Translations under genes and position numbers: made by a program
NCBI GenBank assembly: GCA_947561715.1
Contig: OX387204.1
Coordinates: forward strand, 9,057,001-9,121,000
DNA length: 64,000 nucleotides
Source of the DNA: Ascidia mentula
Lineage: Eukaryota > Chordata > Ascidiacea > Phlebobranchia > Ascidiidae
Direction of reading: 5' to 3'
Notes under the pieces: generated by a model
Told to the model about the DNA's origin: nothing
The model's database searches: none
Seen by the model: the letters and a program-made list of their open reading frames with translations, nothing else
Part shown: positions 13,201 through 24,935 of the stretch, piece after piece
How the letters are laid out: the number at the start of each line of letters is the position of its first letter
Numbering within the stretch: position 1 is the stretch's first letter

Positions 13201-13443
13201 ACTTTGCTGTTGAAGACCGAGCCGAGTGATTGCTGACACTTTTGATAAAACTGCAGTGAGCATGCAAAACCATCAGTCGTTCTTCTTTCGTATGCAAGTG
13301 TCTGTTGCGTTATATGTCAATCAAATGGCATTTTTTGTTGTTTGTTATACTTAAAATTCATTTTATGCCCTTTCATGTTGCAACAATTAAATATTTACTT
13401 TTGTTGTTTTACAGAATTTCGTCCAAAACAATTCATTCCATGA
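10235..13443 (+). CDS. divergent CIP/KIP cyclin-dependent kinase inhibitor (paralogue a)
   Basis: Two exons, 10235-10931 and 13415-13443, join at AAT G|AA (phase 1) to give 241 residues. Residues 34-40 (RCVNLFN) align with the p27/p57 cyclin-binding CRNLFG. A helix-like stretch (DMLNEETQRQQMAFQ) and then FNWRPIGQMKEDVPCLL match the spacing of the kinase-binding part (YEWQEV...LPEF). The C-terminal half has SP/TP sites (KSPIPF, TPPQSPLK), as expected for CDK or MAPK targets, and ends in a basic segment. The family acts in the nucleus by binding cyclin-CDK. Here the cyclin-site Arg is Val, the Gly is Asn, and the FYY inhibitory motif is absent, so kinase inhibition is doubtful. The second exon is supported by a good acceptor (TTGTTTTACAG), the same intron phase as the paralogue, and AATAAA 77 bases after the stop. 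The alternative is read-through to a stop at 10969. Confidence 0.7.
10932..13414 (+). other. 2.5 kb intron of the first CIP/KIP gene
   Basis: GT at 10932 and AG at 13414. The frames inside (for example 11474-11896 and 12363-12704 minus) show no family resemblance and lack coherent splice partners, so I treat them as chance. An extra exon cannot be excluded. Confidence 0.45.
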
Positions 13444-13520
13444 TGAAGGGCGATACTTTGGCCAAAGGGTGGCGCTACAGAGAGCATTTATTCGACACAA
13501 AGTTCAACCACTCTCGTTTC

Positions 13521-13526
13521 AATAAA
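13521..13526 (+). terminator. poly(A) signal AATAAA
   Basis: It lies 77 bases after the proposed stop of the first CIP/KIP gene. This supports placing the terminal exon at 13415. Confidence 0.5.
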
Positions 13527-15785
13527 CATAAGTAAGGCATTTCGAACATGGGAGTAATTCATGACTTATTTCAACTATATGGTAATCCAAAAAGTATATG
13601 GAAAGTACATTACAATATACTGCAACACAACCCTCACTCATTTTCAAGTTTGTTTCGTTCAGTTCAAAATGCTGCCTCTAGTGCCGAGCAGTGTCTTTAA
13701 ACATTGGTATTTTACAGTGCAATACTCACTTGTTGTGAAATTATAGCGTTGGTAATTTTCCGTTCTAATGTGAGAAAGTACAAACGTCTGTAATGTGTTA
13801 CACGACGTGGCAATATTTGCTCACATCTCTTTTCGTTTACCGACCTTCCTTCAAAACCTTACTACACTTTTGTTTCTCGACGACAACCTCACAAGCGCGA
13901 AGCGTTGGTCCTGTCTCGATCAATCGTTAGTGTACTTTTTTCCTGTTACGATGGTTTGCACTGTTGCTTGACATCGAACCTGTAAACAACAAGTTGTTCC
14001 ATACCACCCCCACTGGGATGAAATTGACGACCACATTTGGTATTGCTATATTCTCTAATATGTTCTGCTCGTTAATACAGAACCTGTTTTGCTTATTGTC
14101 CTGTGGTAATTGTAGAAAAAAGTAGTGTCTGCCAACCATTGTATGGTACACAGTATTTCGTTTTAGTTTAGCAAGCAAGATTTCAGACCATATTTACCCC
14201 ATCCAGTCAAGTAAAGGCGGGGTATGACGTGGGGGTTGTCAAGGTTACCAGGCAGACGAACGGTCGCGACGCTTTGATGAGATAAGAAAGGTGGGGCGTC
14301 GGCAATCGCTTTCCCGCCAACGAGATTGACGGTCGTTCCGAGGACAAGTAGGAGTAGTTGTGCTGACTCCATATATTACTCTTCGGTAAACACGACTTTT
14401 CGCTGAACTAGTTGTTGATTATGGTATTACGTTGCTTATTACAGTCACCGCATTTGCAAAGCACATTTACTAGGTTTTAAAGTTTGCTTTGCAAAATGAA
14501 TTGCCGTAAAGGTAGCAATGATAATTCAAGGGCATTAATTGATAATTCGCGAAACAAAATTCGTGTTTTCCTTCTGTTATGTGAGAAAGTAAAATTACAC
14601 ATTAATAAATTCCAACGTTATATTTTTGTCAGGTTAAACGAAAGCAAATCACTTTTGCATCATTCTCAAACCTCATGCTGGGGTAAGATTTGATTACAAC
14701 GAAAGCGACGCTGTAGGGATGCACAGTGCGCGAGAGATCCAATTATAGACGACTGGATGTGGATAGCTAATCCTGTGCGGCGAAAACAGCAGGGTGTACG
14801 TGGCCGAAGCCCAAGTCAAATGAACGACGGTTATTGACATTATATTGTCCTATGACATGTCGCAAAATATTATCTAGGCATCACGTGGGCAGTATATTGT
14901 CAACGAATAAAAATGTCTGTAATGTCTTGTTTGTAAAACGCAACCCTACATGCTGCAAGGCGTCAATTTCTCTGGATGTAAAACTGATACAATTTAAGAG
15001 ATTTTCACAAATGTCTGGAACGATTTTTCACAGTTTTAGAAATTGGCCGCTTGGGTAACATTAAATATGCACCGGATACATCTTGTCACCAATCTTTTGA
15101 CCTTTCCACTTTGTAACAAGCTTAATGCGACCTTGTGATCTCTGGTGTAACCTACAGTTAACCGGCCAAGGTCAATGCGACCACTCTCATTTTATATACA
15201 TAAGCGTGGGAAAGTTTTGTAGCTCTGTACTGAAGATGGGTTAAAACTGTTGCACAGTTATTCTTACATAGCAACAGCGCATTGTACATGCATAGTTTTT
15301 GTTTTTGGACAATCCCTTTTCATAAAGTTTGATTACTATACGCGTAAAAAACTAAAAAGCTATGCAAATAAAAAACTTTTTTACGTTTTGAAATAAAAAA
15401 CATGAAAACTAAGGAGAAAAAAGGCAAAAAAAAACAAAAACTACAACTGCTAGTAAAGACGAAGTCTTCGTAATTTTAAAGGCGTGGTTAAGTGAAGATA
15501 ATTGCATCTCTGGTGACAAGATAACAGGGTACCAAAAAGGCACACGTATGAGGTATGTGCACCGTTCAAGCAATTAACCAATTTAACTGGGTTATTAGTT
15601 CGATATGCGACCGGAAAAAGTCTTTACTCGCAGGCAATTATTTGTTTTACGACGTCCGACTGCTTCCTCACATGACAGAGCTTTCCTTTGACTGAAGCCT
15701 TTGTCTGTTTTTGTTAATGTTGAAAAACAAAGGCGGTAATTGTGACTGATTTTGCTTTGTATACTTTAGCACACTTCGTTTAAAT

Positions 15786-16042
15786 TAGTGGTTTTTAAAC
15801 CTGAAAGGGTCACGGCACACTTGTATCCTTTGAGTCGTTGGCGGCACACCAAATACAAAATTTCGAATTCAACATTAAATCAAGCTATATTTAATCCATC
15901 ACCACATATCCACAATATTCACTTCTAAGACGATGTTTATGACGTTACACAACACTTGTCAAAACTTTATTAAAACTTAAGTTATTGTTAATGAAACTTT
16001 GGCTATAAACCGAAGCACGTGCCACAGTTTGAAAAACCCTGG
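15786..16042. mobile_element. hAT-like non-autonomous element (MITE) remnant
   Basis: The left end reads AGTGGTTTTTAAACCTG. The reverse complement of the right end reads CCAGGGTTTTTCAAACTG, giving imperfect terminal inverted repeats. Just inside are GGTCACGGCACAC and GGCGGCACACC. This (C)AGTGGTTxTxAAAC...GCGGCACAC style is typical of hAT non-autonomous elements in animals. No 8-bp target duplication is visible (flanks TTTAAATT and TTCAGGCG differ), so the copy is old or its ends are misplaced. It has no coding capacity. Confidence 0.55.
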
Positions 16043-16997
16043 TTCAGGCGACAAACTTTCCAATAGGTGAGTTGGCCCCTCCGTTTACAGATTAGCGAAT
16101 TCCGAAACCGTGAAACTTTTTAGATAAAACGCTACCCATTGCTTTCAAAATCACGGTGGCTGCGTCCAAGTACACATAATGCGGTCAGATAAGGTTGTTG
16201 GGGTCACGTGATTTGTGCGAGAGAACTTGACAAACAGGAGTGGGCTTCGATCCGATATATCAGCCAACAGCGCAAACTGACAAAGTAACTCGAAGTTGTA
16301 AAACAACTAAATTGACAACACTTGAAAATGTATTTGCTGTTGGGTGCACTTATTTAATCAAAGATGTTGGAGTTTGGTTCACACCCGCTATTATTTGTAC
16401 ACACTTTTTGTGCATTGTACACAGCAGGCGGAGTACGTCAGTCAGTTCTCAGCCGGCTTGAGCGTGAGAATGGATTAAAGCAAACAGGATATTGCATTAA
16501 AAGCCAGAGTTGTAGTCTCTTGTTCGATCTTAGATTAACAATTCAAAACTTGGATCTGCTTCTTGAAAGCCGGATGACGAATAGAAATTATTTATTGTCT
16601 CTCCATGTTGTCGTCATATAACATTTTACACGATAACAAAACACAATCTTCTGTTGTTTTTGTCACTCTTTGGTTGCTACTCCTGCACGAGATAATTTAA
16701 GATATTTTTTAACGAATGCATTGCAACGTGTTGAACCGGTTGAAAGATTGCAGTAAATGGGAAAACAGTGTAGATGTTCGATTTTACAGGAAACTGAAAC
16801 GAATAATATAAACTCATTTCATCGCAGACTCCTGAACTTTCAAACTTAACACTTGATAACACTGTGGGTTTGTACGTGGCAATGCAGAAAATGTCACATT
16901 TTAACATAAATCTTGGACTTGTTTTCACCGACGGCAGTTTTTCTTTCCAGACCGATTACAAGACAGGAACGCAGCTGAGGGAAATCATCGTCACAGA

Positions 16998-17021
16998 CAC
17001 GTGACAAATTTACGCGGGAAA
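16998..17021 (+). promoter_or_regulatory. composite E-box (CACGTGAC) plus E2F-like site
   Basis: CACGTGAC at 16998 is followed by AAATTTACGCGGGAAAC. The layout and the flanking ...GGGAAACTTxTG repeat the site at 6668-6692, so the two are either copies of one sequence or a conserved module. Binding of E2F/DP and bHLH-ZIP factors is inferred only. Confidence 0.42.
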
Positions 17022-19833
17022 CTTGTTTACGATTTCTGATCGCAGCGCTTCGTGTTTCTTGCTCCTATCGCCTTTTACCGTTACTCGCTCCCTTGGCCTC
17101 TCCTTGCAAGACTTGTGGTTAAGTTTGCACTGCCCACATTTGCGTGACGCGCTCGGTCGGAGTACACTAATCGTGCATCAACGAAAGACTACTCAATAAT
17201 TAGGGTTGTCCTGACGGGTGAATGATACAATGTCTTATTGGAAAATGTAATAAATTATTACTTGGAAAGACCAACAGCGTAGGTTGGACCCTTGTGTATT
17301 CGCATACAACAACAAAATATATATGAAGAAATGCGGACATCTTAAACAGAACTCTGTTCCTCAATGTTTGATTTCCACTGTTTACTCGTGGACTATTTTT
17401 TCAAGTACGCACGCGACGGCTCCACCAACGAAGTCGTTTATCACGCAATACGGTCGTAAATTCAAACAAAAACCGGCTGTTAAAACCGGTTTTGTAGCAA
17501 CTTGTCTATTAAATCGTACGGATAACAAATAAATCAGCTGAGTCAATCCGTTGCGAATGTAAGTAATTGAATGGAATAATATCAAGAGTTCAAAAGCTGA
17601 ATGCCATATTTTTTTATTTTTATTCGCAAAAATTGGATGAATGGATTTGTGACAGACACTATCGCCAAACTAGAGAAGCATTAACCTATAAGGCCAGCAC
17701 TGGATAAATACTACCTAACTACAACTGACATAAAACTTCTCCCGTGGCCCAACCTTTTTGCAATCGTTGGTCTTTAAATAGGACTTTGTACGGCGGTAAC
17801 AGGTGCCAGGGGCACGAGGCAAACAGCTCCCTTATATTTGCCTGTAAAGCCCATGTAAGGTCGTTCACACTTGCCGATTGTTTAAATACCAGTGTGTTGT
17901 TTGTCGTCAATGTAGTTTCAGCAACTTTATGTACACAAAACTGTTTTACTGAATGTGTGGCAGCGCTCCCACCAAATGGTTTCCCGGATCACACTATAAT
18001 GTCAACTTCTCTCCCCATGTTGTCAGTCACGTATAACGGGGCTCTTCCAGTTGCAGTTTTCTCATACACTTGTATGATTATGATTTATTAGAGTGGTTGT
18101 GACAACTGCGATAACAAGAATAATCGTCTCTACTTGTACCCAGCCCTAACAGAACTTTAAACAACTTTGATCAGAAATCGATAAACATGAACTTAATACA
18201 GCGTAATATTAGGAAGCACTACACCGCGCGTTGTTGCGAACCGGTACTTGTTCTACACAACCATGCTCATAATAGCATCTCAGCAGCCACGAGTTTCACA
18301 ATTACCCTGATTTTGCAGCGCCTAATTAAGCTAGATTAAAGCCCGCGAAAGCTCGTGCAAATAATTTTTTTGTAACAATCAGTCTGTTCAAAACAGTGCA
18401 CCAGCAAGTTCTGAAGTTATAGACGTGACACTGACACGGCGTATTGAGGAACCTGTACATACATAAAAGTCAAATTAAAACGGGGGAGTGAGGAGTATCG
18501 ATCGATCAAAGTTATCTCGACTAACCTAACACAACAATTTGCAGACTGCGCAGTCACGAAACATAATTTGCACTATACACAGCGTTATTAAATACCGTGG
18601 AAACATTCTAAAATAGAGCGCCATTGACACTTGCGTGTTGATCACCATTTGTTTTGTGACGCAGGGTGCAGTTAAAATTTCCCAGAAGGGCAAATAAACA
18701 AACGAAACCCCGTTAACAGTTGATTGCGAAAGGCGAAGGTGGATTGATCAAACAGCACCTACTTATTAATGGGCCACAGCAACGAAAGACCATGCGGTCA
18801 ACAATCGCTTGTTTTTATTTGATTCACTTTCGTGTGTTGCAAATATTTGTGGTGTTTATGCAGTTCCTTGTTAATAACGATGTCAGGGAACAAATAAAAG
18901 CATTTCTTATCAACTTTATTCGGTCACTCAGGCAGTTACGCATACTTCGTCAAAAACAAGTAAGCTGCTAATCCATTTTTTTATTTGCAGGCGATTATTG
19001 TGCATATTTCACGAGGATCATACCGGCATGCTAGAGTTCAAGCCATTTCCCTCAGCACAAATAAAGCTTCCATGTGACTTCAGCACTCCAGGCAGCGCAG
19101 CTAATTTGCAGGCCTACATATGTGTAAGAATAACCACGTGTTTTGGTTGACGACGGCGCTTCCCAAACCGACCAAAATTAGATGTCAGTACGCGCGAAAT
19201 CCTTGTATGGTAACGAGTTTGCTGCAGGGGTGGCATTTTGTGTTCCGCTTCGTCGCCAAGAAGACTATTATTGGTGGTCGAAGCTGGAAATAGCAACTTG
19301 CTTTGCATATTAGCAGACATGAATAAGTTATCTCAAAAGTCGATGATATGTTACCTCCAAAATGCTATGTGTTTTATAAACTCAATCTTATCGGCAAGAG
19401 TTTTACAAGATTTGGTACAAAAGAAATAAAGAACGAATGTGAGCAGGGTATTGTGATAGTCGTTTTCCGTTTGAAAGCATCTGCGTCTGTCTCCAGCTCA
19501 GCAGGAAATAAGAGGAGTTGGAAATTAAAAGAAGCCCTTTGGTTAATGTTGGTAATGTAATAAGCCACGATGGAATTAACAGCGAAACGCAACATTTCCC
19601 AACAGCCTAATCCATTGTGATTTAATGTCGTTGGGGGATAATCTCTCCTGCAAACGTTCACAATGCGGAAACACTCGATGATGCAACGAAAATATTTAGG
19701 TTGATAACATGAGTCAGAAACCGAGGGAAGGATATTTGTTTAATCGGCACAAAACGTTGCATTGTTTTGTTTGTGAAAGGTCATGGACTTTTAAAGACAG
19801 AGAAGATAGTTTACTTAAGACTTCGTTATTTAC

Positions 19834-20181
19834 ATGAGGATTCGATTTCTTTGCCACATATGTTTGTTTTTTCTTGTTTGTTTTACTATGGTGCGATATT
19901 CGAAACCACGCTTGATCACAAACTCAACCGTAATTAACTGTTCTTGGTTGAATGAAACACTTCACTACGTATACGCGGCGAAAGGAAACCCTGCAATGAA
20001 GTCTCCGCGAGTGCTCTCTGACGTATTTCCTTTTACGGAACGCTTGAACCCACGCACCCAGCGTCTGTATAGTCCATATGATATAGATATACCCTTCTTT
20101 CCTAAAATAAACATCCAACGCAGTTTTAAGGAGGCTTGTTTAATGTATTTATACATATTTGTAAAAATATACAGAGCCTAA
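19834..20181 (+). CDS. possible small secreted protein (orphan frame)
   Basis: An uninterrupted frame of 115 codons from an ATG begins with a basic-hydrophobic leader (MRIRFLCHICLFFLVCF), followed by a hydrophilic part with two N-glycosylation sequons (NST, NET) and a Pro/Arg-rich segment. The order signal peptide then polar chain is what makes it worth listing. Against it, there is no family resemblance, no clear splice partner and no poly(A) hexamer close by (the nearest AATAAA is at about 20338). It might be a single exon of a larger gene or a chance frame. Confidence 0.25.
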   Translation: MRIRFLCHICLFFLVCFTMVRYSKPRLITNSTVINCSWLNETLHYVYAAKGNPAMKSPRVLSDVFPFTERLNPRTQRLYSPYDIDIPFFPKINIQRSFKEACLMYLYIFVKIYRA

Positions 20182-22382
20182 AATAATGGATGCTGGGCAT
20201 GGACATATGCTGTTGAATCAAAACATCAGTTTACAATTGTAAGTTAGTTTGATAAGTTTGAAGTATAAAGCTGGCAATATTTTTGAATAAAGGAACATAC
20301 TTCTGCAAATATTGCACAACTACCCTTTTCATTCCTTAATAAAATCCAATGACTTGTAGTTCTGTTTGGTGTAGAGACTACCTCAAATCATGCTCTTTTC
20401 TCGTTTAGCTTTTGTTGTGATTGGTGTTAACTGACGCGGCGTGCAACCTCTTTGAACATTGTTAAACGACATTTGACAGGCGATGTTTCGGGCATTCTGC
20501 GTCTGATCAAGCTGTTTTACATCAAACAACTGAGGCAAGAATCCTCGCTTGGTATTTTTCGCCAGTTACGCGGGCTTTTCACTTTTATAAGACGCTTCGT
20601 CACCTTTCCAGTCAGTCTTATGCAGCTGTTCTGTTACCACCTCACTTTCTTTTTCGTGGGTAAATTATTCATGCATCAACACATGATAGGGAAATTCCTT
20701 CTTTAAACGGAAAAGATCGTATAAAATTATTTTAAAGATCGGATTAAAAGTTTTGCTCTTGAGCTTCAAAAAACATCATCGGCTTAATTGCTTACATGAA
20801 AGTTTTGTTTTCAAGTAATTTTTGAAGCGTTGCGGTTTGGATAAGAAACAAAGTACACTTGTGACTATATTGCTTGTCATACAGAATACAATATTTGGTT
20901 TACTATCACGCGCCCGATGATTAGTTGCGTTCAGTACTTTCAGAATTACCTCAAATCAAGGCACATGCGGTCAAATTGTTTGTTGTTCTGATGAAACATG
21001 CTGCTCATTTGTGTTTTACAAGTTTGTCTTCTTTTCAAATTCAGGTCCGATAAATAGCGACCTATTGTCCGAATAAGGAGACAAAAGCTCGTTCTACTAA
21101 TTGTGGCGAAGTCCCCCCACTGAACGCTTCATCGCGCTCTTTCGTCCAACCATCTGTTGCGCTTTTGCGTCACAGAACAACAGCCGACAAGGCCGATGTT
21201 CGACACCAAGGGCATATGTCGCTTCCCCCGGGTGCGCCGTATGTCAGCCCCAAATTATCGCCTTTCGCGGGCGATTAAAGCAATTCGGAATAAAACAGCG
21301 CGCGTGCCACTGTTGGCAAACATCTACGTAACAAAGGATCCTAGTGTGCCACGCGACTGCCACATGACCAAGAAAAACCGTATGTCAAAAATAATGATAA
21401 GAAAAAAGTTAGATGTGTAAAACCTCACACCAACATAAGACAAAGTGACTGGTTTTGAGTACCATGCTTTACCAATAAAATAATTCTTTTTTAAATACAG
21501 TGTACTGTAAAATTATAATTTACGAGCAACATCGCAAAAAGCCCCGAACGTAATACCGATCCAACATAAAGATTTCGTGCAAAAATGTCCTTCATTGGCA
21601 TTTCAAGGCAAATCAACAACTTGCATCAGTAACAAACCAACGCAGACAGCAGTTCGGGGAACATTCGCTTGTTCAACTCGGGCAAGATGGAGCACAAAGC
21701 GTGAAAATCGATTTAATCACGTCTGGGGGAGTCGACAGATGCGCGCCGCGATCATGTCGCCGCGAGAGAAGGGTGAGGAACGAGGCGGGACCAAAAGAAA
21801 GAAGGCAGCTTGAGAAAAAAGAAGAAACGTAAATGGGTGCGCTCTTAATCCGGAGAGAAAAAGGAAATACGGCGAGGCAATAAGAGGAGAGTCTCGGATT
21901 TCGACCCGCAAACGGCTGCAGCGCGTCGGTTGGCTTTGAATGAAGTGATGGTAGTCGAACGTGTTGTTTGAGAGGGCACGCCCGGACACGATCCGAACAA
22001 GTCCCAGCGTAGTAAACCGTCGCGCAGTAGTAAGCACAGCAACAGAGCTTAGGATGGTTGTGTTTTCGCGACTATAGCAAGTGAGGGCTAACCAGTTTAA
22101 GTACAAAATTTTAAACAATCAGCCGCGTACAACATATCTGGGCACGGTGTAAATATCGTAGTGGACGCGCAAGTACAGATTTGCTGAATATTTAGGTCGC
22201 GTTTTGAAACAAACCAGCTCTATATTAAATAAGTTAGTTGTGCTTTATGTGTCAAGGAACAGCAGCGTTCCCCGGTTAGCAATTGTGTGCTTGTCTCAAC
22301 TTGCCTAGCACTATTTACTAAACCTTTGTTGAATTTAGATTCTTTTTTCGTGAGCATAGTTGAACTAATAACAGCAAGAACA

Positions 22383-24067
22383 ATGGTTCCTCCGCCAAAG
22401 TACAACTCACTTCGTTCAGCTTTCGACGCATATTGCGAAACTGAAGAAAAACCAAGGTTTCAAGCTTGCAAGTCGCTTTTCGGTCGATCCGATCCAATGG
22501 AGACCCGAAGAATGCTCAATGCTACATTTAGCAATGAAGATAAGCGTTTCCGTCAGGATTGGGAGTTTGACCCCTCCTGGGCGAACAACGCGGTAAAATC
22601 AGTTGCCAAACCCCGCCTTGCCGACGGACCAAGCCCGACCAAACGTCGCTTCGAATGGGAGTTGTTGGACGGAAAGTCGGTCCCTCAGTTCTACATTCGG
22701 GGTCCAAGGAAGCATCATTCCGAAACATGCGATTACCTTGAACAGCGTCGCAAAAAACTTTCACCAATGCCCTTGGCCTGCCGAGACGAAAATGCAAGTC
22801 CTACTCCTCTAAGCAAGTCGGCGAAGAAGACCAATCCTTCAAAGCGACTCTGTCGTGGACTGAAGTTTGCTAGTCCACCAAAAATCATTGAAGGCAACAT
22901 CAACAAGTCCCTTGCCCGATTCGTGACTGCCCTCCGAGTGCCGCTGCCAACATTCTGCGATGTTACCCCGCAAACCCAAATCATTCCATGCAACACACAT
23001 TTACCCGAAAGTGGGTCACTAACTTCCCGACCTAAGGACGTCAGAACAAGGTCTCTTTTCCAGCATGAAGTAGATCCCATTGTGACGACAACCCAGCCAG
23101 CGCTTGAATGTGTCCAAACCACTGTGAAACCTAGCCTCAACAGCGCCACCACTGGGTCAAAACGACAACTTTTTGCCGGTCCAGTTGGAGACGAAAAGAG
23201 GCGAAAGGATTGCAAAGGAGGAGTTCAGCGCACCTTAACAGGTAAAATTGGTTGGTTATTTTGCATGCTATTGTATTTTAAGTATTAAGTGATTAGTTCG
23301 TGGTTGATGAGCTGTTACTATGTTTGTTTCTATGGGGCTTCAAATCGTTGTCTGTTAAGTTGGCTAGACTTGAAACGGAAACGTCATACAATGCACATGC
23401 CTGTCAACAAACCCGCTTTTAAGTAGAGCGCTTGTGCAATTCTGCTCACAAACCTGTCAACAGACGCGTTTCTGAATTGTATGTGAAGCTATTGTGGGAA
23501 GTTGGGCTAATTCTTGATCATTTACACAGAAGCAACTCCCGTGTTTTGAGACAAACTATTGGAACATTACGGCATTGGCGTATATACTTAAATGACGTAC
23601 GAATTGATTGTTTTCAAGTTTGGTATTCAAAACCTTATTAGAAGGTCCAAAACGTAATATACTGAACCTCCTGTGCAGTTTCCCGCGCACTTGCATCGCC
23701 CCGGGCACCGGCTTCCCGCTGAGAGAAACATGCAGCGAGGGGAGATTTATTGCATGCATGCCTCCTCCCACCCGTCGCTTTACTGCGTGCACTTGTGTTT
23801 ATTGCCAACTTTTTGCGGGTTTGTCCCGTGGGAAAAGTAGGTCGTCCGAGGGCCTGGCGAACTGTTTTGCGATCGTTTGCATTAGCCCTGGGCAACTTTT
23901 ACTTCTGGCTTTGAAACATTAAACTCATGTTTATTTTTCTTTGTGCAGAAATGTTGCCGTGCAAAAAGTCGCGACCGTCCACAAGCAACAGTGAGTTCGA
24001 CAAGTCTGAAGCCTCCAACCCCAATTCCATCAATTTGTCACAAACGCCTTCCCAAGCGTCCCAATGA
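22383..24067 (+). CDS. CDKN1B-like: CIP/KIP cyclin-dependent kinase inhibitor, p27/p57-like (paralogue b)
   Basis: Two exons, 22383-23241 and 23949-24067, join at ACA G|AA (phase 1) to give 325 residues. The kinase-inhibitory domain is clear: ACKSLFG (28-34) is the cyclin-binding motif, a helix follows, WEFDP (60-64) matches the p27 WNFDF strand, FEWELLDG (90-97) matches YEWQEV, and QFYIRGPRK (102-110) matches EFYYRPPR, which enters the CDK ATP site. The long tail has many SP/TP sites, basic nuclear-localisation candidates (KRQLF, KRRKD) and a PIP-box-like QRTLTEML (282-289) spanning the splice. The family halts the cell cycle by inhibiting cyclin-CDK complexes in the nucleus. The start was chosen at 22383 because the upstream in-frame ATG (22287) adds an unrelated hydrophobic stretch. 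AATAAA at 24354. Confidence 0.92.
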
Positions 24068-24353
24068 GGTAAGCATCCATTGTCCGCAACTGGGCATTTT
24101 AGTTTATTGGATCACGAAGGTCGCGTGCGGGGCCGCAGATTAAACTCCCATTAACCTAAAACTGGAATATCCTCTAATGGCTTAAGATGACAAGGTTGTT
24201 ATCTGTCCTGACGCCGTTGTTTATTGGATAGGATTTTAGACAAAGGCTGTTCGGCCTTTTCCATTCTAACATAGATGCCGTATTAATCTATGGTGCCATT
24301 AGGTCACTGTCTTGTGAAATGGCGCCTGACAAGATGTAAATTTGAAAGAGATC

Positions 24354-24359
24354 AATAAA
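24354..24359 (+). terminator. poly(A) signal AATAAA
   Basis: It lies 287 bases after the stop of the second CIP/KIP gene. Confidence 0.5.
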
Positions 24360-24436
24360 AATACAGAACAATGCATTCCTTAATTGCCGGAAGCTCACAC
24401 ATTCCAATGTAACGTCCGTTCGCTTAGCCTCATGTA

Positions 24437-24935
24437 CGTGGGAACGGAGGGCGAGGGCAGGTGTGGAACAACTGGTTAGCGAAAACCCCTTTTGTTACAC
24501 CACAATTCCGGCGTCGAGCCTAAAGTATTCGCCCAACCGTCGCTTCCCTGCGTAAACACTATCCCAGTTCAGTTTAAAGCGCAGTTAAATGTCCCCACTA
24601 AACCCGGGGTGAAAACAAAACGTCCCAGGAGTAATCTAACAAAGCAAATACTACGCCTGGGCCGACGCGCGACCTCTGCCTCACGCTTTGTATGCGAGAA
24701 CGTGATAATAAACAAACCACCTTTCACCGCCGTCGACAAAACGCCAAAAATTCGCGTCCCGACGGCGACACCTGGACACCGGCCACTGTAGGATTCACAA
24801 CGGGCTTTCGCCTTGGGGACGTGGGAACGCGGAAGCACAATGACGGTCGGTTGATACGTCATAATGCCGTAGTCGTGTACTTTTCAAGTGGCTTCAGTTG
24901 ACGAGTAGAAGTTACAAGCAGCAACGTGTGGGAAC
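24437..24935 (+). promoter_or_regulatory. cluster of three Su(H)/RBPJ-like sites
   Basis: CGTGGGAAC occurs at 24437 and 24820, and GTGTGGGAAC at 24926, all on the plus strand within 500 bases just downstream of the second CIP/KIP gene. These match the Notch-effector Su(H)/RBPJ consensus YGTGGGAA or GTGTGGGAA. A function as an enhancer is inference. Confidence 0.3.

Larger units (their letters stand above)
13550..22382. other. 8.8 kb between the two CIP/KIP genes
   Basis: No multi-exon gene could be assembled. The region holds an A-rich run around 15340-15445, a hAT-like MITE (15786-16042), a composite CACGTG/E2F-like site (16998-17021), a possible small secreted-protein frame (19834-20181) and a GC-richer stretch (about 21100-22150) directly upstream of the second CIP/KIP gene, probably its promoter and 5' leader. 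Frames of 60-130 codons in the GC-rich stretch occur on both strands and look like composition effects. Confidence 0.45.

Noticed and set aside
24492..24862. Long overlapping frames on both strands in a GC-richer stretch
   Set aside because: The plus frame opens with TTG, the antisense frame is equally long, and neither has splice partners; composition explains both.
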